Source: Agromyces aureus
GTDB lineage: Bacteria > Actinomycetota > Actinomycetes > Actinomycetales > Microbacteriaceae
DNA length: 64,000 nucleotides
Direction of reading: 5' to 3'
NCBI RefSeq assembly: GCF_001660485.1
Contig: NZ_CP013979.1
Coordinates: forward strand, 3,968,001 to 4,032,000
Position numbers and translations under genes: made by a program. This document shows positions 7,986 to 15,906 of the stretch, piece after piece; the first letter of the stretch is position 1; each line of letters starts with the position of its first letter. The notes under the pieces are model-generated. The model had not been told where the DNA came from and ran no database searches. It saw only the letters and a list, made by a program, of their open reading frames with translations.

Positions 7986-8522
7986 TCACACGGCGCGGAT
8001 CGCGGCCTGGATCTCGCGGATCGTCGACCCGAGCACGCCCGACGCCAGCAGCCCGGAACCGAGCGGGCCGGCCGAGTCCGTGCCGAGCAGCGGCAGCCGC
8101 AGCAGTGCGGAGCGCGTCGCGCCGTTCAGGTGCTCGAGCTGCCAGGCGACCTCGTCGTGCAGGGCATTCGGGCGGTCGGGCGCGGCGAGACTCGCGGCCT
8201 TCGCGGCGTAGGCCGCCGCGCCGAGCGCGTGCGCGCCCATGTGCGCGACGCCGGCGGCCTGAGCTGCGGCACGGGCCGCAGCGACCGCGGCCGGCGAACT
8301 CACCGCCTGCGCGGCACGACCGGCGACGAACCGTACGCGGATCTGGCCCGCGGCGTCGACCTCGCCCCTGGCGTAGGCCCTGGCCCGGGCGATGCCGTCG
8401 GCGGGCCGATCGTCGTCGGGTGCCTCGGCTTCGAACAACGGCAGGACGCGTTCGGCGCAGTCCGCCGCCCACGACGCGGCCAGGCGACGGTCGGGTTCAT
8501 CCAAGGTCTGCGGTGACTGCAT
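7986..8522 (-). CDS. Putative immunity-like protein (Imm5-like), orphan
   Basis: The protein has 178 residues, is alpha-helical and Ala-rich, and has no signal peptide. It resembles actinobacterial proteins annotated as putative immunity or Imm5-like proteins: an N-terminal AASWAADCAERVLPLFE segment, a central Ala-rich helical core (AVAAARAAAQAAGVAHMGAHALGAAAYAAKAA) and the late motif DEVAWQLEHL. The family match is from memory and moderate. The start may be ATG 8522 or the adjacent GTG 8525; CAGGCT 6 nt upstream of 8522 favours a leaderless ATG. No polymorphic toxin or secretion gene lies next to it, so a role in toxin immunity is not supported by context. Confidence 0.6.
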   Translation of the reverse strand: MQSPQTLDEPDRRLAASWAADCAERVLPLFEAEAPDDDRPADGIARARAYARGEVDAAGQIRVRFVAGRAAQAVSSPAAVAAARAAAQAAGVAHMGAHALGAAAYAAKAASLAAPDRPNALHDEVAWQLEHLNGATRSALLRLPLLGTDSAGPLGSGLLASGVLGSTIREIQAAIRAV

Positions 8523-8568
8523 CACAGCAGCCTGCCACGGATTCCGACGATCGTCTCGGAACGAGCGC

Positions 8569-9033
<465 letters not shown>

Positions 9034-9124
9034 GTGCTCCATCCTCCCTCACGCCACGGTCACGGGTCCCGTCGTCACGCGCATCGACGGGCGTCACGCC
9101 GCGGGGGCCGGGAGCCCGATCGGG

Positions 9125-9130
9125 TAGCCT
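9125..9130 (+). promoter_or_regulatory. -10 box of leaderless purD
   Basis: TAGCCT stands 6 nt before the GTG at 9137. The spacing puts the transcription start at or next to the start codon, and no Shine-Dalgarno is present. Confidence 0.6.
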
Positions 9131-9136
9131 GAACCG

Positions 9137-10450
9137 GTGCGAATCCTCATCCTCGGCTCGGGCGCGCGCGAGCACGCCATCATCCTCGCGCTCCTCGACG
9201 AGGAGGCCGGGCACGAGATCATCGCCGCACCGGGCAACGCCGGCATCGCGGCATCCGCGACCTCCTCGGCCCGCGGCAGCGTCGAGACGATCGCACTCGA
9301 CCCGACCGACCGCTCGGTCGTCACCGAGTACGCGCTCGAGAACGACGTCGACCTCGTCATCATCGGCCCCGAGGCCCCGCTCGTCGCGGGCGTCGCCGAT
9401 GCGCTCCGCACCCGCGGCATTCCCGTGTTCGGCCCGGGCAAGGCGGCCGCCGCGCTCGAGGGCTCCAAGACCTTCGCGAAGCGCATCATGGAGGAGGCGA
9501 ACGTGCCCACCGGCCGTGCGCGCCTCGCCGAGACCCTCGCCGACGTCGAGGCGTCGATCGACGAGTTCGGCGCTCCGTACGTCGTGAAGGCCGACGGCCT
9601 CGCCGCCGGCAAGGGCGTGCTCGTCACCGAAGACCGCGACGCCGCGCTCGCGCACGCGGCCCACTACCTGCAGCAGGGGCCCGTGCTCGTCGAGGAGTTC
9701 CTCGACGGCCAGGAGGTCTCGCTGTTCCTGCTCTCCGACGGCACGCACGTGCTGCCGCTCTCGCCTGCGCAGGACTACAAGCGCCTGCGCGACGGCGACC
9801 AGGGCCCGAACACGGGCGGCATGGGCGCGTACTCGCCGCTGCCGTGGCTCGACGCCGACTTCGGCAGCGAAGCGGCCTTCGTCGACGAGGTCATCCGCAC
9901 GATCGCGCTGCCGACCGTGAAGCAGCTCGCCGACGAGCAGACGCCGTTCATCGGCCTGCTCTACGCGGGGCTCATCCTCACGACCCGCGGCATCCGCGTG
10001 ATCGAGTTCAACGCGCGCTTCGGCGACCCCGAGACCCAGGTCGTGCTGCCGCGGCTCGCGACCCCGCTGTCGGGCCTGCTGCTCGCCGCGTCCACGGGCG
10101 GGCTGGGCGGACTGCCCCGCCCCGAGTTCCGCCCAGACGCCGCGGTCACGGTCGTGCTCGCGAGCGAGGGGTACCCCGAGGCCCCCGAGACCGGTCGCGC
10201 CATCGAGGGGCTGGATGCCGCGGCATCCGTTCCCGGTGTGCACATCGCGCACGCGGCGACCGCCATCGGTGCGGTGACCGAACCCGACATCGACCCGCCA
10301 CTGCTCGCGACCGGCGGCCGCGTGCTCAACGTCGTCGCCGTCGGCGAGGACTTCGGCGAGGCCCGTCGCCGCGCCTACGAAGCGCTCGGACACCTGCGCC
10401 TCGACGGCGGCCAGTACCGCACCGACATCGCCGCGCGCGTGACGGAGTAG
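9137..10450 (+). CDS. purD: Phosphoribosylamine--glycine ligase
   Basis: PurD (437 residues, a normal length) catalyses step 2 of purine synthesis, joining glycine to phosphoribosylamine with ATP. The N-terminal domain begins ILILGSGAREHAI. The ATP-grasp region includes PYVVKADGLAAGKGV, and the family signature GPNTGGMGAYSPLP and IEFNARFGDPETQ are present. The GTG start is preceded only by TAGCCT at 6 nt and no Shine-Dalgarno, so it is probably leaderless. purC follows after 73 bp on the same strand. Confidence 0.97.
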   Translation: MRILILGSGAREHAIILALLDEEAGHEIIAAPGNAGIAASATSSARGSVETIALDPTDRSVVTEYALENDVDLVIIGPEAPLVAGVADALRTRGIPVFGPGKAAAALEGSKTFAKRIMEEANVPTGRARLAETLADVEASIDEFGAPYVVKADGLAAGKGVLVTEDRDAALAHAAHYLQQGPVLVEEFLDGQEVSLFLLSDGTHVLPLSPAQDYKRLRDGDQGPNTGGMGAYSPLPWLDADFGSEAAFVDEVIRTIALPTVKQLADEQTPFIGLLYAGLILTTRGIRVIEFNARFGDPETQVVLPRLATPLSGLLLAASTGGLGGLPRPEFRPDAAVTVVLASEGYPEAPETGRAIEGLDAAASVPGVHIAHAATAIGAVTEPDIDPPLLATGGRVLNVVAVGEDFGEARRRAYEALGHLRLDGGQYRTDIAARVTE

Positions 10451-10523
10451 GTCGCCGCGCCGCAGCGCCGAGCACCGACGCCCAGCAACCAGAACAGCCG
10501 AGCAACCAGAACCAGGGAGCACC

Positions 10524-11465
10524 ATGACCGACACCGAGTACGCCGGCTGGACCCACGTCTACTCGGGCAAGGTGCGCGACCTGTACGTGCCGACCTCGGT
10601 GCTCGACGACGACGACACCTGGACCGGCGACCCGCTGCGGCTCTCGCCCGTGGTGCTCGTGGTCGCGAGCGATCGGGTGAGCGCGTTCGACGAGGTGCTC
10701 GAGCCGGCGATCCCCGGCAAGGGTGCGATGCTCACCGAGCTCACGCGCTGGTGGTTCGGCCAGCTGCCCGAGGTGCCCAACCACCTCGCCCACCCGCTCG
10801 ACGATCGCCTGCAGGCGCTCGACCTGCCCGAGGTGCCCGCCGAGCTCGCCGACCGGGCGACGCTCTGCCGCACGCTCGACATGTTCCCGATCGAGTGCGT
10901 CGTGCGCGGCTTCATCACGGGCGGCGGCTGGAAGGAGTACCAGCAGACCGGTGCCATCGGCGGCATCCGTCTGCCCGAGGGGCTCTCGAACGGCGACCGC
11001 CTGCCCGAGCCGATCTTCACGCCGGCCTGGAAGGCGCCGCTCGGCGAGCACGACGAGAACATCAGCTACGAGCGCACGGTCGAGATCGTGGGCGAGGTGG
11101 TCGCGGCCCAGTTGCGCGAGCTCTCGCTCGAGATCTTCGCCAAGGCCCAGGCCATCGCCGAGTCGCGCGGCCTCATCCTCGCCGACACGAAGTTCGAGTT
11201 CGGCGCCGACCGTGCCACGGGCATCGTGACCCTCGGCGACGAGGTGCTCACGAGCGATTCGAGCCGGTACTGGGATGCCGCGACGTACGAGTCCGAGACC
11301 ACGCCCGAGCGTCGCATGGCGAGCTTCGACAAGCAGATCGTGCGCGACTGGCTCGCCGCGAACTGGGATCAGTCCGTCGTCGAGCACGCGCCGACCCTGC
11401 CGCACGAGATCGTCGAGCAGACCGCGGCGAAGTACCGCGAGCTGCTCGACCGTCTCGGCGTCTAG
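10524..11465 (+). CDS. purC: Phosphoribosylaminoimidazole-succinocarboxamide synthase
   Basis: SAICAR synthase, 313 residues, adds aspartate to CAIR with ATP. Visible family blocks are YSGKVRDLY near the N-terminus, VASDRVSAFD, CVVRGFITGGGWKEY and LADTKFEFG, followed by DSSRYWDAA. The start ATG at 10524 has the purine-rich stretch AGGGAG upstream (10514-10519). It lies 73 bp downstream of purD and is probably co-transcribed. purS, its usual successor, is displaced to 20292 by unrelated genes. Confidence 0.97.
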   Translation: MTDTEYAGWTHVYSGKVRDLYVPTSVLDDDDTWTGDPLRLSPVVLVVASDRVSAFDEVLEPAIPGKGAMLTELTRWWFGQLPEVPNHLAHPLDDRLQALDLPEVPAELADRATLCRTLDMFPIECVVRGFITGGGWKEYQQTGAIGGIRLPEGLSNGDRLPEPIFTPAWKAPLGEHDENISYERTVEIVGEVVAAQLRELSLEIFAKAQAIAESRGLILADTKFEFGADRATGIVTLGDEVLTSDSSRYWDAATYESETTPERRMASFDKQIVRDWLAANWDQSVVEHAPTLPHEIVEQTAAKYRELLDRLGV

Positions 11466-11487
11466 CTGTACTGCCCAGGAGGGTGGC

Positions 11488-12015
11488 CTACGAGGCGATG
11501 GCCTTCGCGATCTTGTCGCCGCCCTCGCTGATGGCCTTCTCGAGCGCTTCGTAGTCGTCGCGGTCGATGGCCTTGTCGACCTTCTTGCTGGTCTGGCCGA
11601 GCGCCTTGTCGATGCGATCGAGGTAGCGGTCGTCGATGACCGCGACGATCGCGGAGCTGCCGGACGGCAGGTACTGCTCGAGGTCGAGCCCGACCTTCTT
11701 CTCGTCGTGCTTCTTCGCCAGCTTGCCCGAGATCGCGCCGATACCGGCGCCGATGGCCGTGGCGGCGAGCAGCGGGGGCGAGAAGAGTCCGACGACGAGG
11801 CCCGCCGCGCCGCCGATCCACGCGCCGGCGGCGACCTGGCCGGTGCCGTGCTCGTCGACGGTGACCCGGCCGTCGTCGCTGCGACGCAGCACGACCGACG
11901 AGACGACCTCGAGGTCGTCGGCCGACTGCGCGTCTTTGAGCAGGCGATAGTCGTCGGTCGCCGTCGCGGCGTCGTCGTACGTCGCCACGTAGAGCACCAG
12001 GTTGTCCATACCCAT
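11488..12015 (-). CDS. DUF1269-like glycine-zipper membrane protein
   Basis: The protein has 175 residues. The start ATG at 12015 has AAGGGGGAA upstream; a longer reading from 12072 lacks such support. The N-terminal domain (NLVLYVATYDDAATATDDYRLLKD) resembles the DUF1269 family. A central hydrophobic, Gly-rich segment (GAAGLVVGLFSPPLLAATAIGAGIGAISG) is a probable membrane-inserting glycine zipper. The acidic/basic C-terminal half ends in two helices. It is convergent with purC, only 22 bp apart. Its biological role is unknown; family members are membrane proteins sometimes linked to stress. Confidence 0.72.
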   Translation of the reverse strand: MGMDNLVLYVATYDDAATATDDYRLLKDAQSADDLEVVSSVVLRRSDDGRVTVDEHGTGQVAAGAWIGGAAGLVVGLFSPPLLAATAIGAGIGAISGKLAKKHDEKKVGLDLEQYLPSGSSAIVAVIDDRYLDRIDKALGQTSKKVDKAIDRDDYEALEKAISEGGDKIAKAIAS

Positions 12016-12143
12016 GGTTCGTTCCCCCTTGAAGAATGCTCCCGGCGTCCCCCCGGAGCGTGTGGGCTCCACTCTAGAGACGCCGATGTCGCCGCTTCAA
12101 GGGCGAGTTCACCGCCGATGGAATACCCGGCCGACGTGCGCGT

Positions 12144-12170
12144 TATGATTAGTTGTGCTTACAACCAATG
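12144..12170 (+). promoter_or_regulatory. Promoter and operator-like dyad over the start of the dioxygenase gene
   Basis: The -10 candidate TATGAT (12144-12149) sits 5 nt before the GTG at 12155. An imperfect dyad, TTAGTTGTGCTTACAACCAA (12149-12168), has arms GTTGT and ACAAC and spans the transcription and translation start. Its form suggests a MarR-type or similar repressor site; no regulator is assigned. Confidence 0.5.
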
Positions 12171-13066
12171 GAACTCCGAACGGCGCGGGCCTGCTGGCCG
12201 CAGACACCGGCATGGGCGCCGTGACCCTGCGCGTCGGCGACCTCGACGGCATGATCGGCTACTACCGCGACGGTGTCACGCTCGACATGCTGGGCCACGA
12301 TGGACCGGTCGCCGTGCTCGGCCGCGGCACGACCCCAGTCGTGATCCTGCAGCACTCCCCCGAGCTCAAGCACGCCTCGCCGCGCGATGCCGGGCTGTAT
12401 CACACGGCCGTGCTCTTCGACTCCCGCGAGGCGCTCGCCACCGCCATCTCCTCGGTCGCCTCGCGCTACCCGGGCACCTTCACGGGCAGCGCCGACCACC
12501 TCGTGAGCGAGGCGTTCTACTTCACCGACCCCGAGGGCAACGGCGTCGAGCTCTACTTCGACCGCGACCGCTCCGGCTGGAGCTGGGTGCACGGCCAGAT
12601 CGAGATGGCGACCATCTTCCTCGACCCCAACGAGTACCTTCGCGAACACCTCGGCCAACGGGGAGCGGATGCCGCGGCATCCGGTACCGGCATCGGCGAC
12701 GCCGTCGTGGGGCACGTGCACCTGTCGGTCGGCGACATCGCGAGCGCCAGGGAGTTCTACGTCGACCGGCTCGGATTCGAGACCACGGCCGCCATGGGCG
12801 ACCAGGCGCTCTTCGTCTCGGCGGGCGGCTACCACCACCACATGGCCATGAACACGTGGGGCAGTCGCGGCGCCGGTCGCCGCGGGCTCGCACTCGGGCT
12901 CGGCAAGGTCGAGATCGTCGTGCCGAGCGCCGACGACCTCGGCGAGTTGGGCGAGCGGATGTCGCATTTCAAGGTCGCGACGCGTGACGACGGTCGCAGC
13001 CTGTCGTTCGACGACCCGTGGGCGAACCTCGTCGAGGTGCGCGCGGGGTCGGCGGCCGTCGGATAG
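12155..13066 (+). CDS. Two-domain VOC protein, CatE-like extradiol dioxygenase
   Basis: The 303-residue protein has two vicinal-oxygen-chelate domains. Domain 1 (about residues 20-135) runs GAVTLRVGDLDGMIGYYRDGV to FTDPEGNGVELYFDR. Domain 2 (about 188-298) has the likely metal ligands His in GHVHLSVGDIASAREFY, His in GGYHHHMAMNTWG and Glu in NLVEVRAG, the usual H-H-E set. The layout matches CatE-type catechol 2,3-dioxygenases and related ring-cleavage enzymes. A glyoxalase-like or resistance role cannot be excluded, and the substrate is unknown. The start is a probable leaderless GTG under an operator-like palindrome, so expression is likely inducible. It is convergent with a TetR gene. Confidence 0.8.
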   Translation: MLTTNGTPNGAGLLAADTGMGAVTLRVGDLDGMIGYYRDGVTLDMLGHDGPVAVLGRGTTPVVILQHSPELKHASPRDAGLYHTAVLFDSREALATAISSVASRYPGTFTGSADHLVSEAFYFTDPEGNGVELYFDRDRSGWSWVHGQIEMATIFLDPNEYLREHLGQRGADAAASGTGIGDAVVGHVHLSVGDIASAREFYVDRLGFETTAAMGDQALFVSAGGYHHHMAMNTWGSRGAGRRGLALGLGKVEIVVPSADDLGELGERMSHFKVATRDDGRSLSFDDPWANLVEVRAGSAAVG

Positions 13067-13074
13067 CGGCGGCG

Positions 13075-13133
13075 GGTCTCGATACGGCGCTGGCGGGCCT
13101 ACTCGACCACGGGGGCGTGGCGCCTACTCGACC
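13075..13133. repeat. Dispersed palindromic repeat (GGTCTCGATACG...CTACTCGACC)
   Basis: One full unit (13075-13108) plus a second right half (13121-13133) lie between convergent genes. The right half supplies the last residues and the TAG stop of the TetR gene on the minus strand. Related copies are at 28007-28045 and 52898-52992, with degenerate forms at 17173-17198 and 17881-17934. Confidence 0.75.
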
Positions 13134-13816
13134 AGCGAGAGCGGCGAGCCGGGCGAGTCGGGCGTCGCCGGCCCAGCCTGGGTCGGCCCCTTGGCGTGCG
13201 ACATGTCGTGGAACTCCCCGAACTCCTGCCCGACGCCCGGCACCGGAGTGTTGTCGGGCCGCGCGCGCAGGCCGTCGAGCACGATCGTGAGCTGGCGCCG
13301 CCAGAACGGCAGGTAGGCACCGCCGTACTGCCCGAGGCTGCCGAGCATGTCGACGAGCACGCTCAGGTCGACGGCCGTGACGTCGGTGCGAAGGCTGCCC
13401 TCCTCCTGCGCACGGGCGACCATGACGGCGATCGCCTCGGCGAACTCCGCTCCGGGCTTGTAGGTCGGGTCGAGCTCGGCCATGCGCCGCAGCACGGCGG
13501 GCACGTAGGGGGAGGCCGCGAGCCACTCGGCGAGCCGCTCGAGGTAGAGCTCGATCGAGCGCCAGCCGGTCTCGGCACCGAGGATTCCAGGCGCGAGCCC
13601 CTGCAGATCGCCGATGCCGGCGTCGTAGAGCTCTCGGATGAGGGCGTCGCGATTCGCGAAGTGGCGGTACACGGTGCCGGGCCCGACGCCCGCGCGCGTC
13701 GCCAGTTCGTCGAGCGGCGCATCGATTCCGCGCTCGGTGAAGAGCGTCCTCGCTTCTGCGAGGAGCCGTTCGTGGTTGCGTCGCGCATCGCGACGCGGTG
13801 AAGCGCTCGACGTCAT
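13124..13816 (-). CDS. TetR/AcrR-family transcriptional regulator
   Basis: About 230 residues from the ATG at 13816. The N-terminal helix-turn-helix is clear: RLLAEARTLFTERGIDAPLDELATRAGVGPGTVYRHFANRDALIRELYD (residues about 15-65). The C-terminal ligand domain resembles the TetR subfamily with the SerY-x-Pro-like block LAASPYVPAVLRRMAELDP. TACAGT lies 7 nt upstream of the ATG, so the message is probably leaderless, and a dyad CCGATAGTATTCGG just beyond may be its autoregulatory operator. The last codons and stop come from a dispersed repeat. Targets are unknown; the convergent dioxygenase gene is a candidate. Confidence 0.88.
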   Translation of the reverse strand: MTSSASPRRDARRNHERLLAEARTLFTERGIDAPLDELATRAGVGPGTVYRHFANRDALIRELYDAGIGDLQGLAPGILGAETGWRSIELYLERLAEWLAASPYVPAVLRRMAELDPTYKPGAEFAEAIAVMVARAQEEGSLRTDVTAVDLSVLVDMLGSLGQYGGAYLPFWRRQLTIVLDGLRARPDNTPVPGVGQEFGEFHDMSHAKGPTQAGPATPDSPGSPLSLVE

Positions 13817-13839
13817 GGAGTTCACTGTACGCGCGATAT

Positions 13840-13853
13840 CCGATAGTATTCGG
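13840..13853. promoter_or_regulatory. Dyad upstream of the TetR gene
   Basis: CCGATAGTATTCGG is a near-perfect palindrome in an AT-rich spot, about 24 bp upstream of the TetR start and next to its -10-like TACAGT (minus strand of 13824-13829). It fits an autoregulatory TetR operator, as an inference. Confidence 0.5.
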
Positions 13854-13994
13854 AGGGTCGACTCCGTTTCATCCATTCGGAGGCGAACGGCCTTCTTGGG
13901 GGAGAAGGATGCGGTGCGGCGGGCAGACCGCCGGTACTACCGGTCGGGGGGAGCGCCCGCCGCGCCCGACCCGTTCACGATGAGACCCCGCGGC

Positions 13995-14000
13995 TAGGCT
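13995..14000 (+). promoter_or_regulatory. -10 box of leaderless kynA
   Basis: TAGGCT followed by GGACGC and the GTG at 14007. The same 12-base string TAGGCTGGACGC precedes lpdA at 46702-46713. Confidence 0.6.
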
Positions 14001-14006
14001 GGACGC

Positions 14007-14885
14007 GTGAGTACCGACGAGAGCGTCACCGAGGGCGTCGAAGGCAACACCCGCCGCATCGAGGCATCCGTCGTCACGGATTTCAGCGACCGCATGAGCT
14101 ACGGCGGCTACCTCGACCTGCCGACCCTGCTGAGCGCGCAGCGGCCGATCTCGCGGCCCGAGCACCACGACGAACTGCTGTTCATCGTGCAGCACCAGAC
14201 CACCGAACTGTGGCTCAAGCTCGTACTGCACGAGCTCGAGACCGCGCGCGACCTGCTGCGCGCCGACGAGCTCGCGCGGGCCCTCAAGTGCGTCGCGCGC
14301 GTGAAGCACATCCAGAAGACGCTGACCGAGCAGTGGTCGGTGCTCGCGACGCTGACGCCGGCCGAGTACGCGCAGTTCCGCGGGGTGCTCGGCAACGCGA
14401 GCGGGTTCCAGTCGTTCCAGTACCGCGCGGTCGAGTTCGTGCTCGGCAACAAGAACGCGAAGATGCTGCAGGTCTTCGAGGCGGATGCCGAAGCCACCAC
14501 CATCCTGACCGCGGCGCTCGAGACGCCGAGCCTCTACGACGAGTTCCTGCGGCTGCTCGCGCGGGCCGGGTACCCGATCCCCGAGTCGGTGCTCGAGCGC
14601 GATGTGACCCAGGCGTGGACCTTCGTTCCCGAGCTCGTGCCGGTCTTCGCCGAGATCTACGCGCACACCGACCAGCACTGGGCCGCGTACGAGACCTGCG
14701 AAGAGCTCGTCGACCTCGAGGACAACTTCCAGCTCTGGCGGTTCCGCCACCTGAAGACGGTCGAGCGCATCATCGGCTCGAAGTCGGGCACGGGCGGGTC
14801 GAGCGGTGCGACGTTCCTGCAGCGTGCGCTCTCGCTCACGTTCTTCCCCGAGCTCTACGCCGTACGCACCGAGATCCCCGGGTGA
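14007..14885 (+). CDS. kynA: Tryptophan 2,3-dioxygenase
   Basis: 292 residues, slightly longer than typical bacterial TDO. It opens L-tryptophan to N-formylkynurenine with a heme iron. The substrate-site His is in FIVQHQTTELWLKL (His63). The late block HTDQHWAAYETCEELVDLEDNFQLWRF (His220, His224) contains the expected axial heme ligand, and GTGGSSGATFLQ is the C-terminal substrate loop. The GTG start appears leaderless. An amidohydrolase gene follows after 4 bp and then kynureninase, forming a three-gene tryptophan-degradation operon. Confidence 0.96.
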   Translation: MSTDESVTEGVEGNTRRIEASVVTDFSDRMSYGGYLDLPTLLSAQRPISRPEHHDELLFIVQHQTTELWLKLVLHELETARDLLRADELARALKCVARVKHIQKTLTEQWSVLATLTPAEYAQFRGVLGNASGFQSFQYRAVEFVLGNKNAKMLQVFEADAEATTILTAALETPSLYDEFLRLLARAGYPIPESVLERDVTQAWTFVPELVPVFAEIYAHTDQHWAAYETCEELVDLEDNFQLWRFRHLKTVERIIGSKSGTGGSSGATFLQRALSLTFFPELYAVRTEIPG

Positions 14886-14889
14886 TCGG

Positions 14890-15906
14890 ATGCCGCAGCT
14901 CGACGACTCCTCCCGGCTCGACTCCTCCCGGCTCGACCTCGGGCCGCTCGCCGCTCGCGTGCGGCGGTCGCTGAACGGCGGGCATCCGGGCGCGACGGGG
15001 GTCGCCCTGCCACCCTTCGTCGACCACCACGTGCACCTCATGCTCGTCAGCCCCGATGCGCTCGCGGGCGGCAACCTCGCCGGGGTCGTCGACCTCGGTG
15101 CCCCGCTCGACGTGGTGACCGCAGCCCGTAGCCGCGAGGGGCTGCCCCGCGCCGACTTCGCGGGCGCGTTCCTCACGGCGCCCGGCGGGTATCCGGTCGG
15201 TCGCGCCTGGGCCGTCGAGGGCTGCGCCCGCGAGGTGCCGACCGCCGCCGACGACGGGCGCGGCGCACTGCCCTCGCCGGCCGAGGCGGCCGTGGCCGAG
15301 CAGCACGCGTTCGGGGCATCCGTCATCAAGGTCGCCCTCAACGCGTCGGCCGGGCCCGTGTTCGACACGGCGACGCTCGACGAGATCGTCGCGGCCGCGC
15401 ACGAACGGCGGATGCCGGTGGTCGCCCACGTGGAGGGCGACGGCACGGCACGGCTGGCGATCGAGGCCGGCGTCGACGCGCTCGCCCACACGCCCTTCAC
15501 CGAACACGTCGACGACGAACTCGTCGCGCAGGCGGTCGCGCTCGGGCAGCGGTGGATCTCGACGCTCTACGTCGCCGGCTACGGGGAGCGCACACCCGAC
15601 GCCGAGCGCGCGGTCGACAACCTCCGGCGGTTCCACGCCGCGGGCGGGCGCGTGCTCTACGGCACCGATCTCGGCAACGGCGACCAGCCGCTCGGCGTCA
15701 ATCCGCGCGAACTCGACCTGCTCGTCGAGGCGGGGCTCGCGGCACCTGACGTGCTCGACGCCCTGACCGACCCTTGGCCGCGCGACGAACCCGCCGAGGG
15801 CGTCGTGACGTTCGCGGCCGACCCGGCACCCGCGACACTCGACGACCTGCCCGCCTGGCTCGCCGCCGCCGTCGTCGTGCCCGCCGAAGAACTGGAGACC
15901 CTGTGA
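14890..15906 (+). CDS. Amidohydrolase in the kynurenine operon; candidate N-formylkynurenine formamidase
   Basis: The 338-residue protein has the metal-dependent amidohydrolase signature set: His47-x-His49 (VDHHVHLM), Lys147 (VIKVALN), His180 (VVAHVEGD), His200 (ALAHTPFTE) and Asp260 (YGTDLGNGD). The ATG at 14890 follows the kynA stop by 4 bp. The TGA stop overlaps the kynU GTG. Between TDO and kynureninase a formamidase is needed to convert N-formylkynurenine to kynurenine. Neither a KynB cyclase-like gene nor an AFMID-type alpha/beta hydrolase is in the window, so this protein is the obvious candidate, though of a different fold. That assignment is inference from position. Another amide or lactone substrate is possible. 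Confidence 0.85.
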   Translation: MPQLDDSSRLDSSRLDLGPLAARVRRSLNGGHPGATGVALPPFVDHHVHLMLVSPDALAGGNLAGVVDLGAPLDVVTAARSREGLPRADFAGAFLTAPGGYPVGRAWAVEGCAREVPTAADDGRGALPSPAEAAVAEQHAFGASVIKVALNASAGPVFDTATLDEIVAAAHERRMPVVAHVEGDGTARLAIEAGVDALAHTPFTEHVDDELVAQAVALGQRWISTLYVAGYGERTPDAERAVDNLRRFHAAGGRVLYGTDLGNGDQPLGVNPRELDLLVEAGLAAPDVLDALTDPWPRDEPAEGVVTFAADPAPATLDDLPAWLAAAVVVPAEELETL

